Positions 10,231 to 23,019 of a stretch of DNA of 64,000 bases are shown one piece after another; position 1 is the stretch's first letter, and every line of letters begins with the position of its first letter. The DNA comes from Paraphysomonas bandaiensis. Taxonomy: Eukaryota; Chrysophyceae. Where the stretch lies: assembly GCA_965644295.1 (NCBI GenBank), contig CBFFRP010000001.1, positions 148,743 through 212,742 of the forward strand, given 5' to 3'. Position numbers and translations under genes: made by a program. The notes below the pieces were generated by a model. The model worked only from the letters and a program-made list of their open reading frames with translations, was not told the origin of the DNA and did no database searches.

Positions 10231-13200
10231 ATGTCCGGCTCCAATGATAAGTCCACCCGTGGGCCATGGCTACATGCTTGGTACGATCCTCTAGCGGGTA
10301 TAAAGACGCTGACCCCTCTGGTGCGTCTAGGTGATCTTAATTCGGTGGGAATCTCTGTATAGCCAATCAAACGATATAATATATATTCGACTATTAGGAT
10401 GGTGATAATAAGCTTTTGATATGCGACATCGATAAGAAACTCAAAGTCTACAAGGGCACTGCTCTGATAGTGGAGCATGCGTTACTGGACAGCCCAGTCT
10501 CTATGTGCGTTACATACACTGAAAATGTTTCGGTAAGTATTATGGATTGACCTTTCGCTTGTCGAATACTTATGGTCAACAGCCTCAGATCCCCTCGGTG
10601 GCAGTCGCAGCCGGGTCACATATATTTATTTACCGACATTTGAGACCGTACAGAAAGGTAAATAAGTTTCAAAGTATATATGACTTTTGTTGGTTTATTC
10701 ATGTCTACAGTGGAGCTGTCCGCCTGTGGATATCAGCGAAATGGAAACCAATATATGGGAAGACCTCAGGTACACGTTGGCATCCTGGTTTCGATAGTGA
10801 ATTCATTTATGTGCTTGTAACGTACGGTATACAGATCGGATAAGATAACCCCAACTGAAGCCCTGGCAGCTCTCTCTCAGGCGAGAGACAATGGCGTGAA
10901 ACTCTCCTCTCACTCCCTTGACCTCATCATGATTGAGGTATGTCGTAATATTGTAGTATGTAATTGTATCCGTTTGTGGCTCACGCCCTGTATCTGCGTT
11001 CAATGAGTATGTGCCTTCAATACATTGATGAAATTCGTGTTCATGTGACGTAGAACGAGGGAAAGCTGTTGGAGTATGTGAATGAAACGAAGTTCCTACA
11101 GCTCTCTCAGCAGACACTAATTACTTGCATGGAGGTACGTGCACCAATACAGTCAGTGTATTCGAACTTGTAGTTATTTCGAGTTGAAATGCATTCACAC
11201 ATCACTTTTTTTGCTCATGAGAAGGCATGTGTCACTTTTTATTATAGGTGATCAAGAAGGACTCGGACGATGAGGATGCTGTCAGCCTTCTTGTCGTAGG
11301 GACAGAGAATGGTGTCGTTTATATTCTTCCCACAGGTATCTCAACTTGTGCTGCTGCATGTACAATGTCTAAGTGTCTGTATAGATCCTGCTGGATCAAC
11401 CTACATTTGCAAGATTCAACTTCAGAGTACCCCCGTCATCCTTAACGTATCTGGACTCTTTGATACTGAATGGAGGTAAAAGATATTAGCCCACTCACCT
11501 CATCACTTTATCATGTCCACTTGATCTGGTTATTGTATTCATTTCTTTCTTTTGTGCTCAGAATCATAGCTGCATGTCGGGATGGTAAGGTTTACAACAT
11601 AAAGGACGGCGATATACGTGGTACGGCAGTGCTGACTGGCAATGTAATCGATGCTGGTAGTCAGGTGGTAGCTTTGGCTAAGCAAGATAAGGTACAATGA
11701 TACCATTCGGTACACCTGCTGTATATGAGTCTGACTACACTTTCAGCTCATATGGGTGGCTACAATGGACAGAACCATATCATGCTACACGATTAGGTGA
11801 GCAACTCTGGTTAGTACAATTGTTTACTAAAGCTTTCTGTCATAGAGGCAAGAGGGCATCTGGCATCCAGATTCAAGATGATGACATTGTTGATATGATC
11901 GTTCTCAATGTTCGCCGCATGCAGATATCCTGTGCCCTGTTAGTGGCCCTTGCCTCGGGAGAGGTATGAGATCGTTGAATAGGAATGTCGTGTAACATTG
12001 CACAGATAAGGATGTACCATGACAACAAAATACTTCATAAGTTCAGCGTAGAGAAGCCTGTTTTAGCAATGCGGTTTGGAGTATATGGCAGGGAGGTGAG
12101 AGTATTATAGATCGTGTTCATGTCGATACATACTGTCTGAGACCCTAATTTTTACCACGTTAATGCGAACAGGACAACTCTTTGGCGATAGTGCACGGCA
12201 AGGGTGCTATCACCATTAAGATAATGCGTAGATCGGTAGGGCGAAGTATTATGAAAAGTGAAGCTGATGTGGCTCATGCGTCTAATTTAAGGCTGATATG
12301 GAGGCCAATGGTGGTCTGAGTGCAGCTACAGGACCCCCATCAGAACAAGACGTGCCCTTGCAAATACCGAAGTATGCACATACACAATACTTCACTTTAT
12401 CTTATTGTTCAATACAACTTATCTAGGAAGACGAAGTTGTTCGTGGAACAGACTCAGAGAGAGATGGAGCAGGTTGATGAGTAATACAAATTTGTGCAAA
12501 TCATCACTGGTGTAGACAGTATCATTTTGTTCATATATATTAGACGATTATTTACATCAAGCGTGCTTATTACGTAGGCATGTGATATCCACAAGGCTTT
12601 TCAGCGTGATCTCTGTAAGATGCGGTTGGAGACGGCTCGGGCGTACGTCAAAACGCTCACCACTGATGGACTCTCCCCATTGGTATCAAATGTGTTGCTA
12701 TATATGAAGCACCTTTGTCTACTAATGTGACATTCTATGCTACTTTTCTAAGTCATAGACTAAATTATGGATACATCTATACTATTGTCTGTTATTGGTG
12801 AGAACTATATGCATTAACTTATCAACAGGGTGGTGGAACTGGGACTGGAGGCAATGGCCAGGAGGTTAGAATTAGCGCACAAGTGAAAGGGTGAGAGCCG
12901 GCTTGTATGTCTGCTAATACGTTGTGTGAGGGGTTTGGTATTGAGTATTGTTGGTGACATGTTTTAAACGAAAGTTTTTGTCATCAATACGTATTAATAT
13001 ATATTCTTCATTCGGTCAGATTGGGACCACGGTTTCTACTGTGCATATATCTCCAAAATGTTGGGCACACTCCGGTTATGGGGGTAGGTTTTCATGTGTA
13101 TCCGATGTCTTTGTGTACTCACTTGTACTATGACCATCCACCGCTTTCATAGTTACGACTCATGTTCAACTACGACTCCACCTTATATTCCTGTGGGTAC

Positions 13201-13574
13201 GGGGAAGAAGGGGGTAGCAGTGGACAGAAACACAGCATTCCAATCCCGATTATACTACCGGTAAACGCCTGTTTAATTGTGCTATTGTACAGTTGAACCT
13301 ATCGCTTGATCATGTCGTATGTGCCGCATTCTCGTAGTTTCTGATATATTTGCTCATATTTGTATAGGGCCCCAAGCATGTGGTGGAGGCTGAGATGCTT
13401 TCTATAGACCCGATGGGAAGGGCTGGACAGGTTCTGGTACTGCTAGGGAGTTCTTCGAGGTTTGTCACTATGTCACGTCACCGTAATATTCATTGATCGT
13501 TCTTCCTCAGTTCTGTCCCTGTTCTTGCCGCTACCGTTCGCATGCCAGTGAGTGAGCCCAGTATCAGTTTTTAA
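10231..13574 (+). CDS. BBS1: Bardet-Biedl syndrome 1 protein (BBSome subunit), 605 aa, 21 exons
   Basis: Exons: 10231-10344, 10398-10532, 10583-10657, 10711-10769, 10835-10937, 11054-11134, 11248-11335, 11385-11475, 11562-11691, 11747-11796, 11846-11963, 12006-12095, 12173-12235, 12292-12371, 12427-12472, 12578-12682, 12829-12890, 13020-13083, 13153-13260, 13368-13459, 13511-13574. All phases close to 606 codons. BBS1 landmarks occur in order: WLHAWYDPLAGIKT at the N-terminus, GDGDNKLLICD, KLKVYKG, DDEDAVSLLVVGTENG, NVSGLFDTEWRIIAACRDGK, LASGEIRMYHDNKILH, PKKTKLFVEQTQREM, then the C-terminal GAE-like segment GLGPRFLLCIYLQN. BBS1 is the propeller subunit that anchors the BBSome to ARL6 and traffics membrane proteins in cilia. 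Length matches the family (about 590 aa). This gene implies a ciliated or flagellated stage. Confidence 0.96.
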
Positions 13575-14324
13575 GCATTCAGTGTAACCATTGAAGTTAT
13601 CAGTTTTTGAATGGATATGTTAACTGATAGGGCAGTTGTTTGTGATACAGGCCTACTCTCTTTGTGCTGTACGTTAATAATTGTACAGTGTATTTCTTCT
13701 TGGTAATTTCCCGGCATCTATGAACCTCCGGTTAGTTAAATCTATGGAACTGTGCTATTTCTGGGTTGGTTGTATGGGTCTCTCTTGAATAGGGTTTTCA
13801 TATGATTGATGTAGTTCCGGAACTGACGGGAACTATATCAGTGTATCCCCTATACAATTTTAGAAACTCGTGCTTTATGGGAAACACTACCTATCCTACC
13901 AAATAATGATGATACTAGAATAGTGTTACCGTACATGACAGCGTAGAATAAAGTGTTGCATTGCGTAAAATGGTGCAAGCAGTTGACAATGGTGTTGATG
14001 GGTCTAACTTGGACGAGCTGGATGACATAACTAGCGAGTCGCTGGAAGTATAATTTTGAAGAAGTTGAGTTTTTATGCGTTTAGCAATTAATAATGTAGT
14101 GGATGTAGAGAAATCTTGTTTTTAATGACATTAGTTACAGATCAACACCGTGAGTATGTAACAACGTAATATATATATGCATACTACTACCATATAATAT
14201 ATTATCGTGCTATGTTTAATAGTACAAAGTTTCTACTATTGACTAATTAAAAATACTTAAAAGCGACAATCAACTGAACTTCTGGCACGTTTATCAGTAA
14301 TAATAGATGCAGAATAAACTGCAC
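13575..14324. other. Intergenic region downstream of BBS1
   Basis: No exon recognised. A tail near 14255-14300 (caactgaacttctgg) recurs near 60745, so the last part is repeat-related. Confidence 0.35.
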
Positions 14325-15056
14325 CAGTGTCTACACACAGTAGACGTTTTAGAGTCAGAACTAATAATGTAACATTGAAAATTTAAAAGTTACTAACTAT
14401 AGTACCTAGTACTTAGCTCTGATATCCTACTATTTAACGCTACGAAAGCTGCTTGTGCGTCACCACAAACACCAAGGTGCAACCACTTTCGCTCTATCAC
14501 TCAGTAAGCAAGCAGAATGTTGATATACCTAACATCTGCTTACTTCAGGATTTTTAATCCTCAAGGTGAACAGCCTGAATGCTTGACCTCGTTCGCCCCA
14601 GGCACAACTCGTAGCCCGCGCCATCTTCAGATATGCCGGAGTCCCAACCCACCCCCTCGCCCATGTATCTCAAGCTAGAAACACTCGACCCACTAATTCA
14701 GAACCGTGTGCCTCCCCAGTCCCCAGAGCCCTGCAGATCCTTACCCCAAGGAACGCCTCTCTACATCTGCACTTCACGGACTCACGTTCATAGAGATCTT
14801 TTCCCTCACATACAAGGACGGAAGTGGTCGCACCTTGGTGCTTGCGGCGACGCACAGGCAACTTTTGTAGCGTTACATAGTAGGATATGTGAATTTGTAC
14901 TAGTTAGTAACAGGTAGAAGTATATCTAGCTTGACTAGTTTTCATCAAGCTACTTATCTATAAGACTTTCATTACTGCACAGTACTCTCGTGGGTTGTAT
15001 GCCATAAGCCAAGTTCATAGGAACTCGGCTAGCTACGTGTTCTCCAATTCTGAATC
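14325..15056. mobile_element. TIR DNA element, copy B (inverted relative to copy A)
   Basis: Inner TIRs at about 14424-14490 and 14825-14890, with core caccaaggtg and its complement. Outer segments 14325-14423 and 14891-15056 match the outer parts of copy A in reverse. The central part (14580-14800) is GC-richer and gives overlapping short ORFs on both strands (63 and 94 aa) that are mirrored in copy A. No transposase is encoded. Confidence 0.75.
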
Positions 15057-15511
15057 ATAACCAGCGTTGTCCGAACGCGTAGCTACAGTAAGCACATAAA
15101 GTGCAAGAACGGATAAATGTAGCCGTGATTATAAAAGATACTGGTCTACACTAGTGTTACTGGCGTAGAGCCTAGATTATAACAGATATATTATACAGTG
15201 CGTACTGGATTAAAATTTATTCGAAAAGTGGTGTAGAGCGAGAATTCATAGTACGAGTTATCGACGATCATAAGAATGTAACAATTTACGAACCTCGCCT
15301 GCGAGATATTTTCTTCTACATTTTCTATCTAACCGACATTAGCTATAAGTGATTAATCTTAAAATCTATTGAAATGTCAATGAGTTCTGACCAGGCTATA
15401 ATATGTGGCTTGACTGTGTAAATACACGTAATGTCAAAAACATTTTTGTTCAAGTAGTATGCCAGTATCAAGCATTCCACCTTGTTTTTGAGTCATGCCA
15501 AGGCACAACAT
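15057..15511. other. Intergenic region
   Basis: AT-rich, no feature recognised. Probably includes the 3' UTR of the DPH7 gene. Confidence 0.35.
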
Positions 15512-16644
15512 TCAGTTTACAGAATTTCCCCAAATCTGTATTGTGTTGTCATAAAATGAGCATGTGGCTACCGACCAAAGTAATTTTTCCTCGTCGCTAC
15601 TAATATCTTGACAGCATTGTAGTTTCAACCAGTCCATCCCGTAAGTTAACCTGTCCGTATTATCATCTACAAGTGCACTGACTTGTTCCAGACCGTTCTC
15701 ATCGGAGTATTCGTATAATGACGCGCCCCCATGCATGCAAGCTGTAGCCAGGAAGGATTTCCCTCTGTTCCGATGCATATCATCCAACAACTTCCACTTG
15801 ACCCGCCAGACACCACCAGCTGTAATAACACAAATATATAGGCAGCATAAAGAACAGTCCAGTTCAACAGACACCTGCAACACGCACCTGTCTCTTGTTC
15901 ATGAAGTGGGGAGTCCATGTACCTGTCGTCCCATATTCTCACAGATCCGTCGTAGCTTCCCACAGCTAAGAGATGCGCATATGATAGTGAAGGGTTCCAC
16001 TGCGCGCTTGTAATACCAGCTGTATAATGCTTTGCAGAGGCGTGAACGGGGGAGACAGGGCAGCGGGTATCCCACAGCTTTAAGTACAAATCGTCTCCTC
16101 CACTCACCAACAATTCCGGGTTGTGTGGACTGAAGGCAGTTATCCATGCTGGAACATGTTCACCAAACATGCAGTGAGCGTCCTGGATGCAAATAACCTC
16201 ACGTAAACCCGATGAATCTACGGTATAGACTGCCACGCAGCCGTGCTCGTAAGAAACGGCAACATTTCCATTGCATGAATCTGACGAGCCTACACTGTCC
16301 CAACAAAGAGATAAAGCTAAGCCGGCATCTCGACTACTTTCATAAGTTTTAATATGAGTGAGTGTGCTATCTGATTGGGAGTACAAAGCAATATGTCCAT
16401 TGGAGAGGGCACATGCGAGAAGGTTCCCTTTATATTTCATGTCGAGAACACCAGCATCGGTATCAACACAGTGAGCGATGCCATCTTTATTGCAAATAGC
16501 AACAGCACCCTTTCTAGTATGTGTATCTTCGTTTAACTCATACATTCCGCACGTGAAGCATTCGGTATCGTTTTGTGACGGCAATGAAGTCACTTCAATG
16601 CTACAGCAGTGTATAGGAGCTTTGAACGAGGAAAGCAACATCAC
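15512..16644 (-). CDS. DPH7: Diphthine methyl ester hydrolase, WD40 protein, 354 aa, 2 exons
   Basis: Exon 1 is 16644-15888 and exon 2 is 15819-15512; the intron has gtgcgt...ttacag borders and phases close. The protein is a WD40 propeller with NPELLVSGGDDLYLKLWDTR, HYTAGITSAQWNP, LLAVGSYDGSVRIWDDR, then GGVWRVKW, ATACMHGG, LTYGMDWLK and ATCSFYDNTIQIW. The GGVWRxKW, A-C-M-H-G and TCSFYDxxxxxW blocks are characteristic of DPH7 (yeast Rrt2/Dph7). The family removes the methyl group from diphthine methyl ester on elongation factor 2, the step before DPH6 amidation, in the cytosol. Length is close to typical (about 390-450 aa, slightly short). ATG at 16644 gives MMLLSSF. Confidence 0.92.
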
Positions 16645-19015
16645 CGCAGAATGAGACTTTAGAATTGTTCAATAAGAAGCAGACATAGTTGGTTTGGTTG
16701 TAAGTTAAGGCAGTGGCTCCTCGTAATAATCTTGAATGGCTCCTCTTCCTACTCTGTAGTCATCATATACCGTATCGGACGTACTACAGCAGTAGGAATA
16801 ATGTATAAACAGAAATACATATATACCATATATACAATGCGGGAGTACGTGAAATTCTGTCACACTCATGTATACCTTTCAGTTTGTGTCGGTTGTAGAT
16901 GTGTGTTTTTGGAATACGGTGTTGTATTATGTGAAGTGTGTATGTATCATATAACGCATCTCTTCATATGTTACTTTAAACTATCAACAGTGCCATGAAA
17001 GGAGATGATATCCACACCAGAAACAGAAGAATATCTTCTTCACCGTCGTGTTTCTTTCAACCTCTGCTCTGAAGCGATCCAGGTTCTTGTATGCATGTGA
17101 GGGTGACTGTTAATAGAGCTACATACCCTCTCACATACATACACATGTACACCCCTTGAGACAGGCACACACGTACATACCCACCGTAAAATAACAAATA
17201 TTAGTTATATTATGGTGATAGCGTGCCACTTCACCTATTCTTATTTCACGTATATTAAGGAAGGAGGATTTGGTTATTGTTTGCTTAACTGAGTGAACTA
17301 CGGCCCTCTTCTGATTGCCATTCACACGCGCTGGTACACCACAGTGGCCAAGGTCTTCTGAATTAGTCACAGTACCTCTCTGTATTGCTTTATTTCCCTA
17401 ATTTTCTGGAAACTACGAATATCTTGAAACTTGAAAATAGACCCTAATATATATCTAACAGTGGTTTTCGTAGCTGGCTTATATACAACAATCAACTTTC
17501 TTAGTCAAAAATTTACATATATTTCAAGTGCAAATAATATATATACTGTAGTAGACATACATACTGCGTATATTATTACTACTTAGTATAATATTGAATA
17601 GTACTCACTTACCTCTACTACTAGAACATAGCCTACTATAGAAACTGCCATAACTGAAATTACCAACATCCTTACATTCCATTCCTAACTCCCGATACAA
17701 TTCTTTCAAAGCACTTTCATATACTCTACAAAACTATTAGGATTCAGCTTACAAATACATGATGCTGGACTAGAAGGATGGCCTCACAATATGGCACCTC
17801 TGCAGTTTTTATTGACTAGTGACAGCTACTCTGGTTTTTACTCTCAGTGTGTATAGTTCATATTATCTACAGTTCACTGATTATTTCATTGAGGGGGCGT
17901 ATTAGGATTCAGTTTAATACAAGATTGGAATCGCATTTCAGTACACTCCCATGCTCGTTTAAGAAAGAATTCTATTGTCTTTCTTGCACGTAGATGAGAA
18001 TCATCCCTATCAGCTTTTGTCAAAGCTTGAAGTCCACATAAAAGCCGATATGGTTGGATCCCTTCTTGTCGATTACCAAAATGTCAGAGGTCCCACAAAG
18101 TCTTCACACTAATGCACTATAGCCTTTAACATGTAATGCACTGTAGAGGTCCTCCTGTCATTGGGTATATCATTTGGTCCATCTAATTTCTTCCGGTCGT
18201 TAGCTGTATTGCACTGAACCCCAAAGAACTCCATCACTCGGTCTTTGTTGGCAAAAATTATCAGCTTATCTTCATCATCCAACCATTCAGGATAATGAGA
18301 ACAAAAGCACTACGTCATATGCCTCACTTTGCCAGTATACATTGCCTTTGTTTTGGCATGAATTAAGAGAATGAGAGACGTTCTTGAAGTCGATGAGGAG
18401 GAAGCTCGAGATGTAGCAGGAGAAGTATCATCTGAGAGGACCCATGGTATTAAATACGACAAGATATTCAATGTAGGTTCGATATTAAAGTGAATATGGT
18501 TTCTACGCAGATCACATATATCATACAGATACAACCTTGTATCTTTTGCATACGATTTCTACGTAGAAATCTCCGGAATTCTACTGTATTCTACATAGAA
18601 ATCTCCGGTATTCAGTGTGCCATGATAATTTCACGTACGGTAAAAATCTGATATTTCAGTTTTATTTTGTTGATATTCCAGGCGTAGGTGAAACATAGTC
18701 ACACGCTACCCAAAAAATACTGCCACAGTATTTCACCTACGGTGCATATATGCATATACAGCAGTATTGTTCTTATGTCTTAGGCCACGGCACTGAAACT
18801 CACAAACGGCTAATTATAGCACGAGCAGCAGCGTGCGGAGAGTTTCCAACGGCAATTTACATCAAAATTCGAAATTTTGTACCTTGTATGATTTTTGGCC
18901 TGATGGAGTGTGACTTGAGTCCGAGTGACAATAACACCCTGCTGTTTAAATATCTTCCAACCTGATTTACAACAATTCAGTAGTCTCAGAGAGATACCTG
19001 CTCTGCAGTGCGGTC
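16645..19015. other. Long intergenic region with weak coding debris
   Basis: Mostly AT-rich with no gene recognised. On the minus strand about 17890-18290 there are stop-broken peptide stretches (for example DRVMEFFGVQCNTANDRKKL) that look like decayed coding sequence, perhaps transposon-derived; family not identified. At 18545-18620 a unit containing tagaaatctccgg is tandemly duplicated. At 18635-18745 inverted pieces of gtaggtgaaa occur. Confidence 0.35.
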
Positions 19016-20775
19016 ATGAACACTTCCTCCGCTTCTTCAAATGAATCGAGCATGAATAACGCTACAGTGGCGCTGAAGGAGCACATTGACCAGAGCACAC
19101 AGAATTCAAAATCTGATACCCCGAAAGAGCAGCCACAACCCACTGTAAATAATATGTCTTATACCAAACGATCTAATAAATCAATTTCAGGATTGTGTCT
19201 CTAAAAGATCTCAAAGTGAAGACGAGAAAGTTTTCTGTAATTGTAAGAAGTCGAGATGCCTTAAACTGTAAGATGCATACACTCATATATGCCAGAAAAA
19301 CTGACACGATTGCGTAATTATGTTATATAGATATTGCCAATGTTTTGCGGCGAAAATAGTGTGTAATTCTTCATGCAATTGCATTGCTTGTGCGAATATA
19401 GTGGGGAACGAGAAAGTTCGTGAAGATGCAGTCAAATTAATACTGGAAAGGAATCCCAATGCTTTCGATTGCAAATTTAAGACGACGGTACATGACTTTA
19501 TCTATATTTTCTCTGTAATTAGCTATTGTAAAGGAAACGACTGCAACGGGAAACTTATCTCACAAAACAGGGTGCCGGTGCCGCAAGTCCATGTGCCTTA
19601 AAAAATATTGCGAATGCTTCAACGTTAGTACTTCACGTCATTTACTCTTATCTTATTATGTAAACCCCATTACTTCAGGAGGGTGTACTATGTAGTTCAA
19701 GCTGCACATGTTTGCAATGTGCGAATGATGGCAGTGGACGGGTCCCATTGAAGCCCCCTAAGGAGCCGAAAGATAGGTAGCCTCGGAATATGCTTGTAGT
19801 TGCAGACCTAATCTAACTACAAATATACAGTCGTACTTCAAAGAAAGTACCATCTAACAGCGAAGATGTAATCATGCGTGCAGCTGAAGTGCGTTTTAAG
19901 AAGTGTATATTGTCTTCTTGTATTCACTGTGCTGTGTACAGGTTCTTCTGCAGGCACGCGACGATGGAAAACAAAAGACATCCCGCCGAGATTCCAGTGA
20001 CAGCACTTCCTCTAGTGCTAGTTCTTCAGAGGACCGCTCTGTCCATGTTAGCAAACGTAAGCGGCAGTGGATAGAGCTTGCAGATCACCAACGCCGCCTC
20101 GGTGAGAATCATCAATCCCAGTCGTCCCTTCTCTCTGCTGATCGACCATCCATCCTATCCCGATTATCCCATCCGCCGAAAAGTCGTGTTTCGCCCCCCC
20201 GTGTTGGAGCTATAGGAGATGGAACAATCTCTGCTGAACCTCTCTCTACGAATAAATTAACATTAGCTCACTCCGCTCGGAAGCCCGCGCGTCCTATTTC
20301 CATCCGCACAGCCTCGCCGAACAGTCTAATATGTGCCTCTGCGTTATCTTTACTTAGCGGAAACGACCTTTCGCCTCGGTCTTTGGGTGCCGAATCTCCT
20401 CCGCACATGTGGGGGGGCAACTCAGATGTAGTCCGGCGTCCTTGTACGAAGGATCGCTTTTCCCCACATACCACTCCCTCCTGTGGCTCCTCGAATGCAT
20501 TCCGGCGTTCCAGATCACTGTCCTCACAGGACAGCACTTCCTCTGAAGATGTAGAGACACCGTACAAAATTCGGCGGTCCATGAGTCTTCGGGATGTTGA
20601 CAGTTTCTCCGACCAGCCTTTGCTGACCTCCATTAACGGAATAAAGTGCTTGTTTCCCAACTCCGATGAAATTTCCTTAAATCATGTAGGCAGCCATGAC
20701 ATTAACCGCAATTGGACGAAGCCCGTTGTTGACGTGATGAAATCCGTATCGACCGTCTCTTCGACTAATTTCTAA
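19016..20775 (+). CDS. Tesmin/LIN54-type CXC-domain DNA-binding protein, 480 aa, 7 exons
   Basis: Exons: 19016-19144, 19191-19267, 19331-19487, 19534-19623, 19679-19776, 19831-19888, 19942-20775; all phases close. Two CXC repeats are split over exons 2-5: CNCKKSRCLKLYCQCFAAK with CNSSCNCIACAN and the linker ILERNPNAFDCKF; then CRCRKSMCLKKYCECFN with CSSSCTCLQCAN. This tandem CXC-linker-CXC (CRC) arrangement is that of LIN54/MIP120, tesmin and plant TSO1/CPP, which bind CHR promoter elements (TTYGAA) through tyrosines such as those in KLYCQC and KKYCEC. LIN54 is the DNA-binding subunit of the DREAM/MuvB cell-cycle complex. The long last exon is Ser-rich and low complexity. Membership of a DREAM-like complex is inference. 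Confidence 0.92.
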
Positions 20776-21368
20776 GTGCTGAGTTATGGAAAATGATGTA
20801 GATCCGTTGCTGCTGGCTGGATGTTTGATCGTTCTAGCATTGCAGTTTCCGTTGCATCACGAAGCGCACAGTTAGAAGCATGTAGTGGTATGTATTTGCG
20901 CTAAACTGGTGTGCAATTTATAGTAGAAGTAGAACTACTGGCATTGTTAATCTTGTTAGCCCCAGTCTCGGCATTCGTGAAGCAGAACTCGATCGCTTAT
21001 TAGATGATTAGTTAGTACACTTTATTTGCATATATAATAGGTAGTAGATTGTCATTGTTAAAAAGTGTTTCCCAAAGCTTTTTTTGCTTCTTTTCTGGTA
21101 GTACTAATCACATAACAAAAAAAGGTTTATAATATCTATGCTCTCAACTAGTTGACACTGACTCTTGAGGAATGTGTTAAGACTTGGAACTTGCAGACAG
21201 GCTAGCGTAACAATTAATTGGTGACAGGTGTCCAACAATATTAATTGCAATTATTAATCAAGCATCCAATTAATTGCTTTTAATACTATTGATAGATTTT
21301 AGAATAACTTTCTGAACTATAATCTCATCCCAAAGAAACATTATTAACATTTTCAGATTTCAAGGTAT
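20776..21368. other. Intergenic region with repeat debris
   Basis: No gene recognised. AATTAATTG-rich tracts begin near 21215 and resemble the ends of the adjacent hAT element. Confidence 0.4.
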
Positions 21369-21376
21369 CTAGGTTT

Positions 21377-22609
21377 CAGGGCTGCGTATCAATTAATTGT
21401 CAATTAATTGACGCAGGTTGTAGTCAATTAAAATTGCAATTATTACTTGCTGTCTCAATTTCAACTATTGCAATTAACTGCAATTAATTGCAATTATTTA
21501 GTACTAAAATACACTAGCTGCGAATATAGCTACCGCAACTGTCATTTCATTCTAGAGGCAACGATTCATGCGTAAAAACATAATTAGCACTAAATGTTGA
21601 GGAGTCAAGCTCTTGAGCAAGCCCATCATAACAATCGTAGCTCTACTGAACAACCTCTCAACCTTATTGGTTGTGCTATGCAAGTGTTTCATCCGTAACG
21701 AGTTTGCTGGTTAAGTCTTGCTCGCTTCCGCTGCCTGCTACCATCAAACAAACGTTGCGCTGCGTCGTCATTCGGAGCTAGACTCGCACCGTCATAATCT
21801 TCTTCTTCCTCATCGAACAAATATATTTTAGTTTGATCCTTTGCCGTCCGAGTTACGGCTTCGTTGCCACATTGAATCTTCACGACTGCCTTTTCGAAAG
21901 CAGCGTTATGAATAATAGCAGCACCGTCGCCCAGATGACGCTCAACAATCGGGTGCATTATGAAGGGTTCGTCAATCAATGTGCAAACGTCGTGGAAGTC
22001 AAGCTGGTGTTAACCTTACTTCTGTAATTGTACAACACTTATTTTTATAATACAGGGCATAATATACATGTATATACTCTGTATATAGGTGGATAGTCCT
22101 ACAATTAGACTTTTAACACATCGGAACCAAACTCGAATGATCGCATATGATTAGAAGCAAGTAGCGATCAATCACGGAAAATGTGGAGCCCCTTTCCTGC
22201 AAGACAAATCTCTATTGTAGCCTCTTCGTTGTTATTATCATCATTTACTTTCTCAAATAACACTCGTGCAATGACTTCTGGTGCCAATTTGTCGCTCCTA
22301 TCGCTAATTAATTAAATGAATTACTATGTGAGATAATCCTATGGATATTATAGTCTTTCACCAATCTTCGATTTTTATCCAAAAATTGGATATTTTTACT
22401 AAACATGCCGTTTTTTAACAACTTTTCAGCATAAAAAGGTGGGGTTTTTAATATCAATTAATTGCAATTAATTGACAATTAATTGAAGCCAGCTGGAGTC
22501 AATTATAATTGCAATTATGAATCGATGTCCCAATTTCAACAATTGCAATTTCAATAATTGACAATTAATTGCAATTAATTGAAAATCAATTAATTGATAC
22601 GCAGCCCTG
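21377..22609 (-). mobile_element. hAT DNA transposon, 1233 bp, with intact ends and 8-bp target duplication
   Basis: The ends CAGGGCTGCGTATCAATTAA and its complement (…GATACGCAGCCCTG) are inverted repeats of at least 20 bp. The flanks are ctaggttt at 21369-21376 and 22610-22617. Sub-terminal regions are packed with caattaattg. The interior holds minus-strand transposase remnants: an ORF at 21689-21979 (KFxx-type region, FEKAVVKIQCGN) and a VERLFSRA block near 21620-21670. The VERLFS block belongs to the hAT C-terminal dimerisation region. It is non-autonomous: no full transposase frame remains. Confidence 0.9.
21689..21979 (-). pseudogene. hAT transposase fragment
   Basis: A 96-aa frame inside the hAT element. 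It contains HPIVERHLGDGAAIIHNAAF and FEKAVVKIQCGNEAVTRTAK. The same segment occurs in degenerate form at 22900-23000 and in the ORF at 45983-46330 (FHLGADAEIVQNSAWKE). This suggests one transposase family with several decayed copies. The remaining transposase domains are missing here. Confidence 0.55.
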
Positions 22610-23019
22610 CTAGGTTTTATTCGCTTGCAAAACTCTAGTCACATAACAATCTTAGCTTTGCTAAACAACCTTTTTCACAAACATTGGTAGAGCTATACGA
22701 ATACTTCATGCAACAATGATATATCGTATTGGAAGTTTGATGCGGGCTTTTTGGCGCTTTCGGTTGTCTTTAAGTAAACGAATGGCGTCGTCTTCCTCCT
22801 CCCCATCTTTTTCTTCATCAAGTTCACCTTCATGTGCAGGTACCTCATTTATCAAAAAGCGTCGCACCTGTGCGTTTTCAGCGCGGTTCAGTTCTTCTTC
22901 CCTACCGCACTGAATTTCACTACTACTCTCTCGAAATCTGCATTTTGAACAATTTTCGTGTCTGCACCCAGGTGAAATTTCATCCCAGGGTACTGACCAA
23001 TTAAAACATCAAATTTGTA

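Noticed and set aside
13575-13700. Extra in-frame coding sequence after BBS1 (cagttgtttgtgatacaggcc)
   Set aside because: The BBS1 reading ends at TAA 13572-13574 at the length expected for the family; the downstream stretch has no phase-compatible donor.
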